This document shows, one piece after another, positions 36,584 through 44,925 of a stretch of 64,000 nucleotides of DNA. The translations under genes and the position numbers were made by a program. The DNA comes from Candidatus Baltobacteraceae bacterium (lineage in GTDB: Bacteria; Vulcanimicrobiota; Vulcanimicrobiia; Vulcanimicrobiales; Vulcanimicrobiaceae), in assembly GCA_035502855.1 (NCBI GenBank), contig DATJTX010000018.1, forward strand, positions 144,773 to 208,772. Direction: 5' to 3'. The notes under the pieces are model-generated. The model ran no database searches and was not told where the DNA came from. It worked only from the letters and a program-made list of their open reading frames with translations. Positions within the stretch are counted from its first letter, which is position 1. The number at the start of each line of letters is the position of its first letter.

Positions 36584-38576
36584 GGCGATAGATCCAGATC
36601 GCGAGGGTTCCGATGATCGCTCCGACCACGAGTCCGATGACCGTTCGCGTGAGCGAAATGGTTAGCGGCGTGTGCAGGTGCGAGAAGGTGTCGATCACGT
36701 CGCCGATGCCGACACCGATCCCGAGAGCCAGCAGCCAGCCTGCGATGCGCCGGTGCGCCGAGGTCAACGCCGGCATCAGCATCATGAACGGAAATCCAAC
36801 CAGAAATTCCTTGAATCGCGGGCGTACGCTGAGCACGTCGGTCAAGTCGTGGCGCAGCAGCAGCTCGAAGTGCGAGGGCGCGATATCGCTGTCGTTGCCG
36901 CTGCGCATCAAGAGCAGGACGCCGGCGCCGACGATGACCAGCCCGATGAAGAGCTGGTAGACGCGAATCGGCGCGTCGAACACTTGCGAGGGCCGCTCGA
37001 CCCCCGAGTTGAAACGCCGGTCGAACAAATAGAGCACGAGCGCGATCAGCGGCGGAAGCGCCAGCACGAGACGGATCCCGCGGAACCGTTCGATCTCTTC
37101 CATGGCGAGCGGGGAGCTCATCACGCCGACCACCACCAGAGCGCCGAGCAGGGTCACGCCGGTTACGAGCAGCGTCCAGCCGAGGCTGCGCACCAATTGA
37201 TCGCTCAAACGAGGCGCCGGCTCTTCAGTGCAGGCCTTGGCGAACGTCAAGAACGCCGCGGTCGCAAAGAGCAGCGCGCCGGCCAGCGCGATCATCGAGC
37301 GAGCAAAGAGATCGTGATGCGCCACGATACCGGCGAGATACAGGAGGACCGTGAGCGCGTACGCGCTCACGGCAAGCCGGCGGCGGTACCAGCCGAAGGC
37401 GCCGAGCAGCAGCACGAACATCGAAGGCACGGCCAGCGCCGCGACTCCGACTAGTACGCGGTTATCGCCGTGATACAGCGGAATCGGCGTGGCGCGCCCG
37501 AGTTTGAAACCGTGGGCTTTGAGTTGATCGGCAATCTCCTTGACCATCTCGACGTTGGTCGCTTCGATCGTGAGGTTGCCGTCCTGATGCGGCCATGGAC
37601 GCAAATAGACGACGCGGATGTTGCGCTCGCGAACGCCCAACACGTAGCGTCCGACAACGTCGTCGAGCGTGATCTTGTCGAGGTCGGTCTTGGCGATCGC
37701 CTGTACCCGGACCGTCTGTCCCTCGATCCCCTTGGCCAGCGTCTCGTTGCCCTTTTGGATTTGACTGTTGTCGTACGTTTCGATCGTGCCGAAGTTGAAC
37801 GGATGCGCCGACTTCGGACCGTGCTCGCGAAACACGGCGATGGCGTCGTCGAGATGATCCGGAAACCCGAAGACCTGGTTGCGCAAGCCGAAGAACATCA
37901 CCGTCGAGACATGCGGATCCGCAGCCAGAACATCGTCGACCGCCGTACTCATCTGCGTTTTGGTATAGCGTTCGTCGTTTTGGAAGCGCGGAACGACGAG
38001 CAGTCCCAAATGCTTGGCCAACGCAATCTGATCCGAAGGAATTCCGAGCGCGTTCGCGTTGAAATAGTCGATCTGGCTTCGCAGTTCGATGATCCAGGGT
38101 TTTGCGTCGCGTAGAACCCGAATGCTTTTTCGCTCGTAGTGCAGCGCGAGCTGCGCGCGAAAACGCGCATACGTCGAAGGATCGCTGATGATGAGATAGA
38201 TGGCATTGCGCGCGATCCGGCGCGAGCGCACCAAGGATTCCAGGAGCGGGTCGGAGAGCGGCGAGAGTTCCGCTTGATTCATGAGTGCGGCGCCCGTCGT
38301 CGCGTACGCACGGCCGTCGGTGCCGACGTTCGAACCCAGCTCTTCGGTCAGTGCGAGCGAGGTGAGGCCCGCGCGCCGCAGCGCGATCAGGAAGCCCGCC
38401 GGATTGTAGTTGTAGGAGCGCGCGAGTTGGACAAAATCGGTATAATCCATCGCGAGCTCGACGCGTCGCGCCTTCGATTCGGCGGATAGGCGAAAAACCG
38501 CCACCGCCGCCGAAGCGATGAGCGCGACAAGCAAGATCAACGCGGCATAGCGCGTCTTGGCATCGGGACGGATCAC
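36546..38576 (-). CDS. DUF5693-like multi-pass membrane protein
   Basis: 676-aa protein: one N-terminal TM helix (ALILLVALIASAAVAVFRL), a large extracytoplasmic domain (residues about 35-370) with repeated beta-alpha pattern (LGLLVVPRFQNDERY, VSTVMFFGLRNQVFGFPDHL), then eight or nine TM helices to the C-terminus. Family assignment is from overall architecture and adjacency to csaB, which is typical for DUF5693. Likely a role in surface-polysaccharide or S-layer assembly (inference). Confidence 0.75.
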   Translation of the reverse strand: MIRPDAKTRYAALILLVALIASAAVAVFRLSAESKARRVELAMDYTDFVQLARSYNYNPAGFLIALRRAGLTSLALTEELGSNVGTDGRAYATTGAALMNQAELSPLSDPLLESLVRSRRIARNAIYLIISDPSTYARFRAQLALHYERKSIRVLRDAKPWIIELRSQIDYFNANALGIPSDQIALAKHLGLLVVPRFQNDERYTKTQMSTAVDDVLAADPHVSTVMFFGLRNQVFGFPDHLDDAIAVFREHGPKSAHPFNFGTIETYDNSQIQKGNETLAKGIEGQTVRVQAIAKTDLDKITLDDVVGRYVLGVRERNIRVVYLRPWPHQDGNLTIEATNVEMVKEIADQLKAHGFKLGRATPIPLYHGDNRVLVGVAALAVPSMFVLLLGAFGWYRRRLAVSAYALTVLLYLAGIVAHHDLFARSMIALAGALLFATAAFLTFAKACTEEPAPRLSDQLVRSLGWTLLVTGVTLLGALVVVGVMSSPLAMEEIERFRGIRLVLALPPLIALVLYLFDRRFNSGVERPSQVFDAPIRVYQLFIGLVIVGAGVLLLMRSGNDSDIAPSHFELLLRHDLTDVLSVRPRFKEFLVGFPFMMLMPALTSAHRRIAGWLLALGIGVGIGDVIDTFSHLHTPLTISLTRTVIGLVVGAIIGTLAIWIYRRACIAFGLLRVR

Positions 38577-38615
38577 GCGGGACGGGTGTTCGCGTTCGAG
38601 CTACGACGATCCCCA

Positions 38616-38652
38616 CATAAAAACATAAAGGCTCGCGTAGCGAGCCTTTATG
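38616..38652 (-). terminator. Terminator on the minus strand, downstream of the crotonase gene
   Basis: A perfect 13-bp inverted repeat (38624-38636 with 38640-38652, arm CATAAAGGCTCGC) is followed on the minus strand by TTTTT (38619-38623). It fits termination of the transcript from 39601-38825, with a 170-nt 3' region. Confidence 0.75.
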
Positions 38653-38653
38653 C

Positions 38654-38702
38654 CGTCGCGTATGCGGTTGCCCGCATACCGGGTGTGGGCGACGTCTTTT
38701 TT
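38654..38702 (+). terminator. Y-shaped terminator-like structure on the plus strand
   Basis: Outer stem CGTCGC (38654-38659) with GCGACG (38689-38694) encloses hairpin GTATGCGG-TTGC-CCGCATAC (38660-38679), followed by TCTTTTTT (38695-38702). No plus-strand gene ends upstream within 6 kb, so either an unannotated small RNA ends here or the structure has another role. The remaining 38577-38824 intergenic sequence shows no ORF. Confidence 0.5.
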
Positions 38703-38824
38703 ACCAGCCTGTCCACAGCGAAGCGCCCACGTCTCATAATGCTGCAGTGGCTATTGCTCTGGTACTTACCTTAGCAGGTCAAAGCCTTCCGTGAAAGAGG
38801 CGGTTCGAATATTTTACGTGCGGT

Positions 38825-39601
38825 CTAGCTTTGCCAGCGCGGCGACCGCTTGTGGATGAAAGCAGTAATACCCTCTTGAGCATCGTCCAGCTGGGCATTA
38901 TCGACCATGACCTGCTTGGCAAACGCATAGGCCTCGTTGACGTCGAGTTCGATCTGTCGGTAAAACGCTTCTTTACCTAGTCTGACAACAGTCCGGCTGG
39001 CAGCTGCAATTTTTGCTGCCAGCGCAAGCGTGGCCGCGCGCAAACCGTCCGCAGGAACAACCTCGTTGACAAGGCCCCAAGCCAGCGCGGTCGGCGCATC
39101 GATCGGCTCTCCGGTGAGCAGCATCTGCAGCGCGCGCTTTCTGCCGACGGCCCGGCTCAGGGCTACCATCGGGGTGCTGCAGAACAGCCCGATCCGTACG
39201 CCGGGGGTGGCGAAGCGGGCCGCCTCCGAGGCCACCGCCAGGTCGCAAGCCGCCACCAGTTGGCAGCCAGCCGCGGTCGCCATCGCCCCGACCTCGGCGA
39301 TCACCGGTTGCGGGATGGCCGCGAGCGTCGCCATCAGCGCGATGCACTGGTCGAAGATTTCGACGTACGCCGCCCGGTCGCGGCCCTGGAGCTCGCGCAG
39401 GTCGTGCCCGGCGGAGAACGCCGGTCCTTCGCCGGCCAGAATCACGGCACGCACCTCGCGGTCCTGGCCGATCTCGTCCAACACGCGCTGCAGTTCACGC
39501 ATCATGGCGAGCGAGAGCGCGTTGCGCCGTTCCGGACGGCGCATGGTGACGATCGCCGTCGCTCCCTCGCGCTCGAGGTTGACCTCGTTTAACTGAATCA
39601 T
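38825..39601 (-). CDS. ECHDC3-like crotonase-fold protein
   Basis: 258-aa crotonase superfamily protein. Oxyanion-hole stretches FSAGHDLRELQ and GAMATAAGCQL are present, and the C-terminal MVDNAQLDDAQEGITAFIHK with RSPRWQS is the pattern of the ECHDC3 subgroup. The catalytic glutamates of true hydratases look absent: the usual PE after the SexAxF motif reads PG (FATPGVRIG). It may therefore bind or isomerise acyl-CoA rather than hydrate it. ATG 39601. Confidence 0.88.
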   Translation of the reverse strand: MIQLNEVNLEREGATAIVTMRRPERRNALSLAMMRELQRVLDEIGQDREVRAVILAGEGPAFSAGHDLRELQGRDRAAYVEIFDQCIALMATLAAIPQPVIAEVGAMATAAGCQLVAACDLAVASEAARFATPGVRIGLFCSTPMVALSRAVGRKRALQMLLTGEPIDAPTALAWGLVNEVVPADGLRAATLALAAKIAAASRTVVRLGKEAFYRQIELDVNEAYAFAKQVMVDNAQLDDAQEGITAFIHKRSPRWQS

Positions 39602-39638
39602 GACAATCGCATTTCTCTAGCCATTGGGTCCACCACTT

Positions 39639-39882
39639 CGCTTTCCGCGAAGCGGCTTTAGGATTCGGGCGGCTTTCCGCGACGTAGCCGAGGAAGCGCG
39701 GTCCGCTTTCCGCGAAGCGGCTTTAGGATTCGGGCGGCGCCGTGTTTTCACCAAGCGGCTTTAGGAGCCGCGGTCCGCTTTCCGCGAAGCGGCTTTAGGA
39801 TTCGGGCGGCTTTCCGCGACGTAGCCGAGGAAGCGCGGTCCGCTTTCCGCGAAGCGGCTTTAGGATTCGGGCGGCGCCGTGT
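39639..39882. repeat. Cluster of palindromic direct repeats upstream of tRNA-Val
   Basis: The 39602-39929 gap is almost entirely repetitive. Two 107-bp copies (39639-39745 and 39776-39882) are offset by 137 bp with a 30-bp partial copy between. Each holds two subunits starting CGCTTTCCGCGAAGCGGCTT (39639, 39704, 39776, 39841), and each subunit has an inverted repeat CCGCTT-TCCGCG-AAGCGG. No ORF or CRISPR-like variable spacer is present. Confidence 0.9.
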
Positions 39883-39929
39883 GCGAAGGCACATAAGCCG
39901 CCCGAAGACGACAAGACGCGAAGCGGAAA

Positions 39930-40002
39930 TGGGCGATGCAGGGTTCGAACCTGCGACCTTTGCCTTGTAAGGGCACTGCTCTCCCAGCTGAGCTAATCGC
40001 CC
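39930..40002 (-). tRNA. tRNA-Val (anticodon UAC)
   Basis: Cloverleaf on the minus strand: acceptor GGGCGAT/ATCGCCC, D-arm GCTC-AGCTGGGA-GAGC, anticodon loop CTTACAA giving UAC for codon GUA, T-arm GCAGG-TTCGAAC-CCTGC, discriminator A at 39930. The anticodon stem has one mismatch at 27-43. CCA is not encoded. Confidence 0.93.
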
Positions 40003-40068
40003 GCAACCACGGGCCCGCTTGCCGGGCCGGATGGCTCATCTTTCTACACGAAGGATCGTACTCGCCTC

Positions 40069-40093
40069 GTTTGCCGTTGGGGTGCAAGGGTAG
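40069..40093 (+). promoter_or_regulatory. SigmaB-like promoter candidate upstream of the RsbW-like gene
   Basis: GTTTGC (40069-40074), 13-bp spacer, GGGTAG (40088-40093) resembles the Bacillus sigma-B consensus GTTTAA-N12-15-GGGTAT. The gene begins at 40107, leaving a very short leader without an evident RBS. The transcription factor repertoire of this organism is unknown, so this is tentative. Confidence 0.3.
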
Positions 40094-40106
40094 ATAGAGC
40101 GCAAGC

Positions 40107-40499
40107 ATGACACCCAATTTCCGGGCCGCGTTCAGTGGCGAACGCCGAAACGTACCGCTGGCCCGCAACGCCGTTGCCGGATTTGCCCGTCTTTGCGGAT
40201 TTTCACTCGAAGAGGTTTCCGATATCCGTTTGGCCGCGGGCGAAGCGCTGAGCAACGCGGTCGAGCACGGTCACACGCATCGCTCGAGCGGCTTCTCCGT
40301 GCGATGCTCGTTCGAGGACGACCGCCTCACGATCGAGATTCGGGATAACGGCGACGGCTTTTCGCCGCCGACGCTCCTTTCCGAAACCGGCGAACTCGAC
40401 GGCGGCTTCGGGATTCTGCTCATGCGCCGCCTGATGGACCGCGTACAGTTCGAACGCAACGGCACGCTGGTCCGCCTCACCCGCAGCAAAGCCGTTTGA
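40107..40499 (+). CDS. RsbW/SpoIIAB-like anti-sigma kinase (GHKL ATPase)
   Basis: 130-aa serine-kinase/ATP-binding protein of partner-switching systems. N-box EALSNAVEHG, G1 box IRDNGDGF and G2 box GFGILLMRRLMD are all present, in the compact HATPase_c_2 layout. It would bind a sigma factor or phosphorylate an anti-sigma antagonist. No antagonist or sigma-B gene is adjacent; a similar HATPase domain is fused to the PP2C phosphatase at 57607. Stop codon lies in a structured element. Confidence 0.85.
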   Translation: MTPNFRAAFSGERRNVPLARNAVAGFARLCGFSLEEVSDIRLAAGEALSNAVEHGHTHRSSGFSVRCSFEDDRLTIEIRDNGDGFSPPTLLSETGELDGGFGILLMRRLMDRVQFERNGTLVRLTRSKAV

Positions 40500-40592
40500 T
40501 TTCGTCCAGCTCTTCGTCGCCGAAAGCCTCATTTACTCATCCGTAAACTTCGGCTTCCGGCTCCTCGATCTGAACGAAATCAGTCCGGCTTT
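40488..40592. other. Structured palindromic element, copy A
   Basis: Outer stem AAAGCCG/CGGCTTT (40488-40494 with 40586-40592) and TGATTTCGT/ACGAAATCA (40497-40505 with 40574-40582). Inner stem GCCGAA/TTCGGC (40519-40524 with 40549-40554) and apical TTTAC/GTAAA (40532-40536 with 40543-40547). It lies between converging genes and its ends include both stop codons. A second copy with compensatory changes is at 51423-51526. Confidence 0.75.
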
Positions 40593-41938
40593 CAGTGGCC
40601 GGTCGTTTTTACTTGGGCGATCTTCTTCTGCAAAAAGTCAAGCGCGGCGCGCAATTGCGGATCCTTCACCGGATCACCGAAGCGTGCGTCACGCGGCTCC
40701 GCTACGGTAAGGTCGGGTTGGATCCCCTTTAGGTTGATGTCCTGATGATTCGGCGTCAAATAATGCGCGGTCGTGATCTTGATCGCGGCGCCGTCGGCAA
40801 GCGGGGTGAGCGTCTGCATCACGCCCTTACCGAACGTGCGCGTCCCGATCAGCGAGGCGATGCCGTCGTCCTGCAGCGCACCGGCGGTGATCTCCGACGC
40901 CGACGCGGTGTACTCGTTGACCAACACGGTCACCGGAACGTCGATTGCCACGCCGTCGCTATCAGCGGTGACGGTCGTGTCCGGGCTGCCGCGTTCTTCG
41001 ACGGTGAGCAGCGGTTTGTCGGCAATGAACCGCTCGCTGATCTGCAGCGCCGATTCGACGTAACCGCCGCCGTCGTTGCGCAGGTCGAGTACGAGGGCCC
41101 TTGCGCCGGCGTTCTTCAGGCGGCTGATCGCCGTGTCGAATTCGTCGGGCGTGCTTTGTCCAAAGGCGAGCACGTAAACGTAGCCGATCGAGCCCGGAAG
41201 CATTTTGGAGACGACGGTCGGCGGTTCCAGCTCGCTGCGCGTGATCGCGGTGGCAAAGGGCGCCGCATTGCCGCGAACGATGCCAAGATTCACCGTCGTG
41301 CCGGCTTTGCCGCGCAGCAGCTTGCTGGCGTTGTCCGTCGTGATGCCTTTGGTCGATGCACCGTCGATCGTCGCGATCTCGTCACCGGGTTGCAATCCGG
41401 CGCGGTCGGCCGGCGTGCCGGGGACGACGTACGACACGTCGATCAATCCGCTGGTCGCGTCCGGCTGAATCAGAACGCCGATGCCGGAAATCTTCTCCGG
41501 ATCCAGCGCGTCTTTGAACGCCTTGTACTCACTGGGCGTCATGAACTCCGTGTAGCGGTCGTCGACGGCCCTAGCCATCGCGTCGATCGCAGCGTAGGCA
41601 TACTCGGTCGTCGATCCGTGCGCGTCCGCGGCGGCATCGGCAATCGCGCTGTCGAGGGCCTGCGTGTTCGCCTGGGGATCGTCGCTCGCGCGAAGCGGCA
41701 CGACCGCAATCTTCGACCCGTGCTTGTGCGCGACGTCGATCAATGCGGCGCGCGCTTTATCGAGCAGCGTTTGCGGATCGATCGGGCGATAGTACGAGGT
41801 CGCGAGCAGGTGATAGCTTTCGTTCACGTCCTGCGCCGTCGCCGACGGAAGCGCTTCCGACGCAAAGACCGGCAACGTGCCGGCCAACAGGAGGACAGAC
41901 GCGCAAAAAGCGGCGCGGACGCGAGAGGTCAGGTTCAT
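40592..41938 (-). CDS. ctpA: S41 family C-terminal processing protease
   Basis: 448-aa exported serine protease: signal peptide MNLTSRVRAAFCASVLLLAG ending VFASEA, a PDZ domain at about 150-235 (GIGVLIQ, VVPGTPADRAGLQPGDEI), and the protease core with catalytic Ser346 (TASASEI) and Lys371 (FGKGVMQ), 25 residues apart as in the CtpA family. Start ATG 41938; the frame is open further upstream. It degrades or trims periplasmic proteins; target unknown. Confidence 0.93.
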   Translation of the reverse strand: MNLTSRVRAAFCASVLLLAGTLPVFASEALPSATAQDVNESYHLLATSYYRPIDPQTLLDKARAALIDVAHKHGSKIAVVPLRASDDPQANTQALDSAIADAAADAHGSTTEYAYAAIDAMARAVDDRYTEFMTPSEYKAFKDALDPEKISGIGVLIQPDATSGLIDVSYVVPGTPADRAGLQPGDEIATIDGASTKGITTDNASKLLRGKAGTTVNLGIVRGNAAPFATAITRSELEPPTVVSKMLPGSIGYVYVLAFGQSTPDEFDTAISRLKNAGARALVLDLRNDGGGYVESALQISERFIADKPLLTVEERGSPDTTVTADSDGVAIDVPVTVLVNEYTASASEITAGALQDDGIASLIGTRTFGKGVMQTLTPLADGAAIKITTAHYLTPNHQDINLKGIQPDLTVAEPRDARFGDPVKDPQLRAALDFLQKKIAQVKTTGH

Positions 41939-42036
41939 TCCACGTATCTTATCGGTGATTGCTGAGAGCCGTTTCAGGCGAAGCGGCCAAGCATTTGCTT
42001 TGTTCAACAGAGTTATTGTGCATTTGTACTGCAAAG

Positions 42037-42055
42037 CGGGGCTTCGCGCAAGCCC
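42037..42055 (-). terminator. Hairpin downstream of the EamA transporter gene
   Basis: GGGGCTT (42037-42043), CGCGC loop, AAGCCCC (42049-42055), 20 bp after the transporter stop on the minus strand; only a poor T-run (GCTTTGC) follows. Confidence 0.55.
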
Positions 42056-42075
42056 CGAGCGTCCCGCCACGACGG

Positions 42076-42957
42076 CTACCGGGAGGCACGGCGGTCGGCC
42101 AAGGTGAGCATAGCAAGCCCGGCGACGATGAGGAGCATCCCAAGCGCCGCGAGGCGTCCCGGAATTTCACCGAGCTGGATCCACGCTGCCAGCACGGCCA
42201 CGATCGGATTGGCGAGCGTTCCCATGCCGGCATCGCGCGCCGGCAAGACGTCGAGAGCGAAGATCCAAAGCGAATATGCCAGCGCGGTGGCAAAGACGAT
42301 GTTATAGCCGATCGCCAAAATGTACGCCGGATTCCACGTCGTCGGATGTGCCGGAACGACGAGCGCGACGATCACCAGGACGAAGCCGCCGAACAGCATC
42401 TGCCACATCGTCAATCCGAAGAGATCGACGCCCGCGCCGCGTTGCAGCCGTTTGGTCAGGATGATGCCGATCGCCCACGCGAGGCCGGCCAGAACCGCTG
42501 CCACTTCGGCGGGTCCGATCGAACGCAACGGTCCGACCATGCAGGCAACACCCACACATGCGGTGCCGATCGCGACACCCTGCCACATGCCGATGCGCTC
42601 GTCGAGCAGCGGCCACGCGAGCAAGCTCACCCAGAGCGGCATCGTGTAGGCGAGCATCGCAACTTGCCCCGCCCCTGCGGTCACGACGGCCCACGAAATC
42701 AGCCCGACAAAACAGGTGGTTTGGAAAAACCCGATCCAAAACGACGCGGCCGGAAACTGCGGCCGCAGAGACTTGCGCAAAACCAGCGCGGTGATCACCA
42801 ATGCGATCGCGCCGCCGAAGGTTCGCCACGCCGCAAATTGAAACGGCGGCGCGTCGTGTACCGCGACGCGCATGATGACCCAGTTATAGCCCCAAATGAA
42901 CGCCAGCGCAGCGAGCGCAACGAGCGCACGCGTGCGCCGGTCAGGAATTCCCGGCAC
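42076..42957 (-). CDS. EamA/DMT superfamily transporter
   Basis: 293-aa ten-TM drug/metabolite transporter made of two five-helix repeats. N-terminal repeat IWGYNWVIMRVAVHDAPPFQ with RTFGGAIAL and second-half LAWAIGIILTKRLQ are typical. Probably exports a metabolite or amino acid; substrate cannot be named. Start ATG 42957 overlaps the tsaC end by 17 nt. Confidence 0.9.
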   Translation of the reverse strand: MPGIPDRRTRALVALAALAFIWGYNWVIMRVAVHDAPPFQFAAWRTFGGAIALVITALVLRKSLRPQFPAASFWIGFFQTTCFVGLISWAVVTAGAGQVAMLAYTMPLWVSLLAWPLLDERIGMWQGVAIGTACVGVACMVGPLRSIGPAEVAAVLAGLAWAIGIILTKRLQRGAGVDLFGLTMWQMLFGGFVLVIVALVVPAHPTTWNPAYILAIGYNIVFATALAYSLWIFALDVLPARDAGMGTLANPIVAVLAAWIQLGEIPGRLAALGMLLIVAGLAMLTLADRRASR

Positions 42958-43897
42958 GCTCCAGGCGATCCATGATGGCGATGCCTATTCCCTCCATCGG
43001 CACGCGCTGAGCGTCGATGCGGGCGACGCCGGAGCGGTCGAGTTCGTGCAAGTAGCCGAACAGATGCGCCGCCGCCTCGCGCAAGTCGCCGCTCGCACTC
43101 AAAACGCGCGTCTCGCGATATCCCCCGGCCGGTTCCCGAAACGCGAGGAGCGCAGCGTTTACGCGTTCCGCCGGCGGTACTCGCGTGGGATCTTCGATCA
43201 GCCGGATCGGCGTGGCCGGCGCGTAATGCTGCGGGAGCCGTCCGGGCGCGAGCAGACCGGACGCGTCGGCGTGCTCGCGCGCGAGCGGTCCGACGATCTC
43301 CTCGATCGCTTCGGCCGCGATCACGCCGGGACGCAAGAGCGCCGGCTCGGGTTCGAGCACGACGATCGTCGACTCGATGCCGTGTTGCGTCGAGCCGCCG
43401 TCGATGACGAGATCGACGCGCTCGCCGAGTAAGCGTTCGACGTGTTCGGCGCGCGTGGGGCTCAAGTAGCCGAACGGATTGGCGCTCGGAGCAGCGAGCG
43501 GCATGCGCGCGCGCGCGATCAGATCGCGCGCAACCGGATGCGCCGGCATGCGAATTGCAACCGTCGGTAGACCCGCCGTGACCAAATCCGGAACCGCGGC
43601 GCGTTTGCGCATCACGATCGTGAGCGGTCCCGGCCAGAAACGCTCGATGAGCGCGTGCGCGCGCGCGGGAACGCTTTCGACGATCGCTTCGAGCATCGCT
43701 TCGTCCGCGACATGCACGATCAACGGATCGAACGCCGGGCGGGCTTTGATCTCGAAAATACGCGCGACCGCACGAGCATCGAGCGCAGCGGCGCCTAGGC
43801 CGTACACGGTCTCGGTAGGAAAAGCAACGACCGCGCCTTTGCGCAAGAGCGCAGCAGCGCGGTCGAGTTGTTGGGGAGTTGCTGGAACGACCGGCAC
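42941..43897 (-). CDS. tsaC: L-threonylcarbamoyladenylate synthase (Sua5-type)
   Basis: 318-aa enzyme making threonylcarbamoyl-AMP for t6A-37 in ANN-decoding tRNAs. YrdC fold at residues 10-200 (VAFPTETVYGLGA, IKARPAFDPLIVHV, RFWPGPLTIVM, APSANPFGYLSPT) followed by a Sua5 C-terminal domain to the end. Start is ATG 43897, which abuts the upstream stop. Standard housekeeping gene. Confidence 0.93.
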   Translation of the reverse strand: MPVVPATPQQLDRAAALLRKGAVVAFPTETVYGLGAAALDARAVARIFEIKARPAFDPLIVHVADEAMLEAIVESVPARAHALIERFWPGPLTIVMRKRAAVPDLVTAGLPTVAIRMPAHPVARDLIARARMPLAAPSANPFGYLSPTRAEHVERLLGERVDLVIDGGSTQHGIESTIVVLEPEPALLRPGVIAAEAIEEIVGPLAREHADASGLLAPGRLPQHYAPATPIRLIEDPTRVPPAERVNAALLAFREPAGGYRETRVLSASGDLREAAAHLFGYLHELDRSGVARIDAQRVPMEGIGIAIMDRLERAGNS

Positions 43898-44457
43898 TAA
43901 CGCGCTTGGCGGCGCGTTACCGAGAGCAGCTGCACTTGGACGATCGAACCGGCCGGCACGTTCACGTTCTGGCGGTTGTTCTTCGCCAACAGAAAGCCGC
44001 CGGCGGCGCCGAGGAGACCGAATCCCCCGACATGGAAGAGCATCTTGCCGATCGCGTTGCCGACCAGCATTCCACCGAGCGCGCCGCCCACTTCTTTGAG
44101 CGCATTGTTCTTGGTCTGCACCTTCACGCCGGTCACCCGGCTGTCGATCGCGTACACCACACCCCGTCGCGTCACCAGTTTGGTGAAATGGAAGCGAATC
44201 TTCCCCGGGCGCCCCTGACCGGCGGGTTGCACCTCGGCAACGTAGCCGTAGAGCCGGCCTCCTACGACCGACCCGCTTCCGTCGTCGTTGGTCACGTTCG
44301 AAACGGTCACGGGTTCACCAATGTAGGCGTGATTGCTGGAGAAATTGCCGTCGATGGTTCCGTTGAGCAGCGTACCGCTGGTCAAGGCGGCGTTTGCGGC
44401 GATCGTCGCGGCGCAAACGAAGGCAATAGTGGCGCTCAGCGCCGTCCGAAGCCTCAT
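43897..44457 (-). CDS. Exported protein with glycine-rich membrane segment
   Basis: 186-aa protein: signal peptide (MRLRTALSATIAFVCAATIA ending NAA), a beta-rich region (TLLNGTIDGNFSSNHAYIGE, VGGRLYGYVAEVQPAGQG), then a Gly-rich hydrophobic stretch (GGALGGMLVGNAIGKMLFHV; GGFGLLGAAGGFLLA) like a glycine zipper, and a basic tail. No family recognised. First of four exported-protein genes on this strand. Confidence 0.7.
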   Translation of the reverse strand: MRLRTALSATIAFVCAATIAANAALTSGTLLNGTIDGNFSSNHAYIGEPVTVSNVTNDDGSGSVVGGRLYGYVAEVQPAGQGRPGKIRFHFTKLVTRRGVVYAIDSRVTGVKVQTKNNALKEVGGALGGMLVGNAIGKMLFHVGGFGLLGAAGGFLLAKNNRQNVNVPAGSIVQVQLLSVTRRQAR

Positions 44458-44525
44458 GCGATTCCTCCCGAAAACGAGAAAAAGGTCCGATACTCGAACC
44501 CTTTACCCCGAAATCCGGCCAAAGC

Positions 44526-44804
44526 CTACGGGGTCGTGAAGGCCGGGACTTTGCCTTTGACCAGCGAGACTTTGATCGTCTGGTTCGGCTTGAGCCGGCT
44601 GAAATCGGTGCTGCCTGCCGCGACGAGCGTCGTTTCGACACCGTTCTGCATCAGCACGAGTGCATGCTGCGCGTCCTCGACCTTTTCCACTTTCACGACA
44701 TACGTGCCATCGGGAACGAGGGACGGATCGATGAGCGCCGCAGACGCGAATGACGGAACGAGTACGGCGAGTGCAAAGAGCACCGGAGCGATGAGAGAAC
44801 GCAC
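44526..44804 (-). CDS. Exported 92-aa protein, paralogue 1
   Basis: GTG 44804 has a perfect CCTCC complement (GGAGG) 6 nt away and matches the start of paralogue 2; the upstream ATG (44822) is less likely. Signal peptide MRSLIAPVLFALAVLVPSFA, then mature ALIDPSLVPDGTYVVKVEK, VLMQNGVETTLVAAGSTDFS, KPNQTIKVSLVKGKVPAF. About 70% identical to paralogue 2 in the mature part, with variation concentrated in the signal peptide. No family recognised; fold probably a small beta domain. Confidence 0.75.
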   Translation of the reverse strand: MRSLIAPVLFALAVLVPSFASAALIDPSLVPDGTYVVKVEKVEDAQHALVLMQNGVETTLVAAGSTDFSRLKPNQTIKVSLVKGKVPAFTTP

Positions 44805-44871
44805 GAAAAACCTCCAAGTCATAATGCCTGGTAGCGCGCCACGTCCCCGGCCGTGGCGATGACAGCATACG

Positions 44872-44896
44872 ACAAGAAAGGCCCCCGCGCGCGGGT
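44872..44896 (-). terminator. Terminator-like hairpin between the paralogues
   Basis: On the minus strand CCCGCG-CGCGGG followed by GCCTTTCTT at 44872-44896, 30 nt after the stop of paralogue 2. T-run is interrupted, so confidence is moderate. Confidence 0.45.
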
Positions 44897-44925
44897 AAGC
44901 CGGGAATCTTTACAGACGACCCTGG

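Noticed and set aside
39639..39882. Possible CRISPR array
   Set aside because: Repeats are long, nested and palindromic, with no variable spacers of uniform length and no cas genes nearby.
40501..40591. Short peptide continuing after the RsbW-like stop
   Set aside because: The stretch is better explained by the structured element; the frame is not preserved in copy B, which contains a stop.
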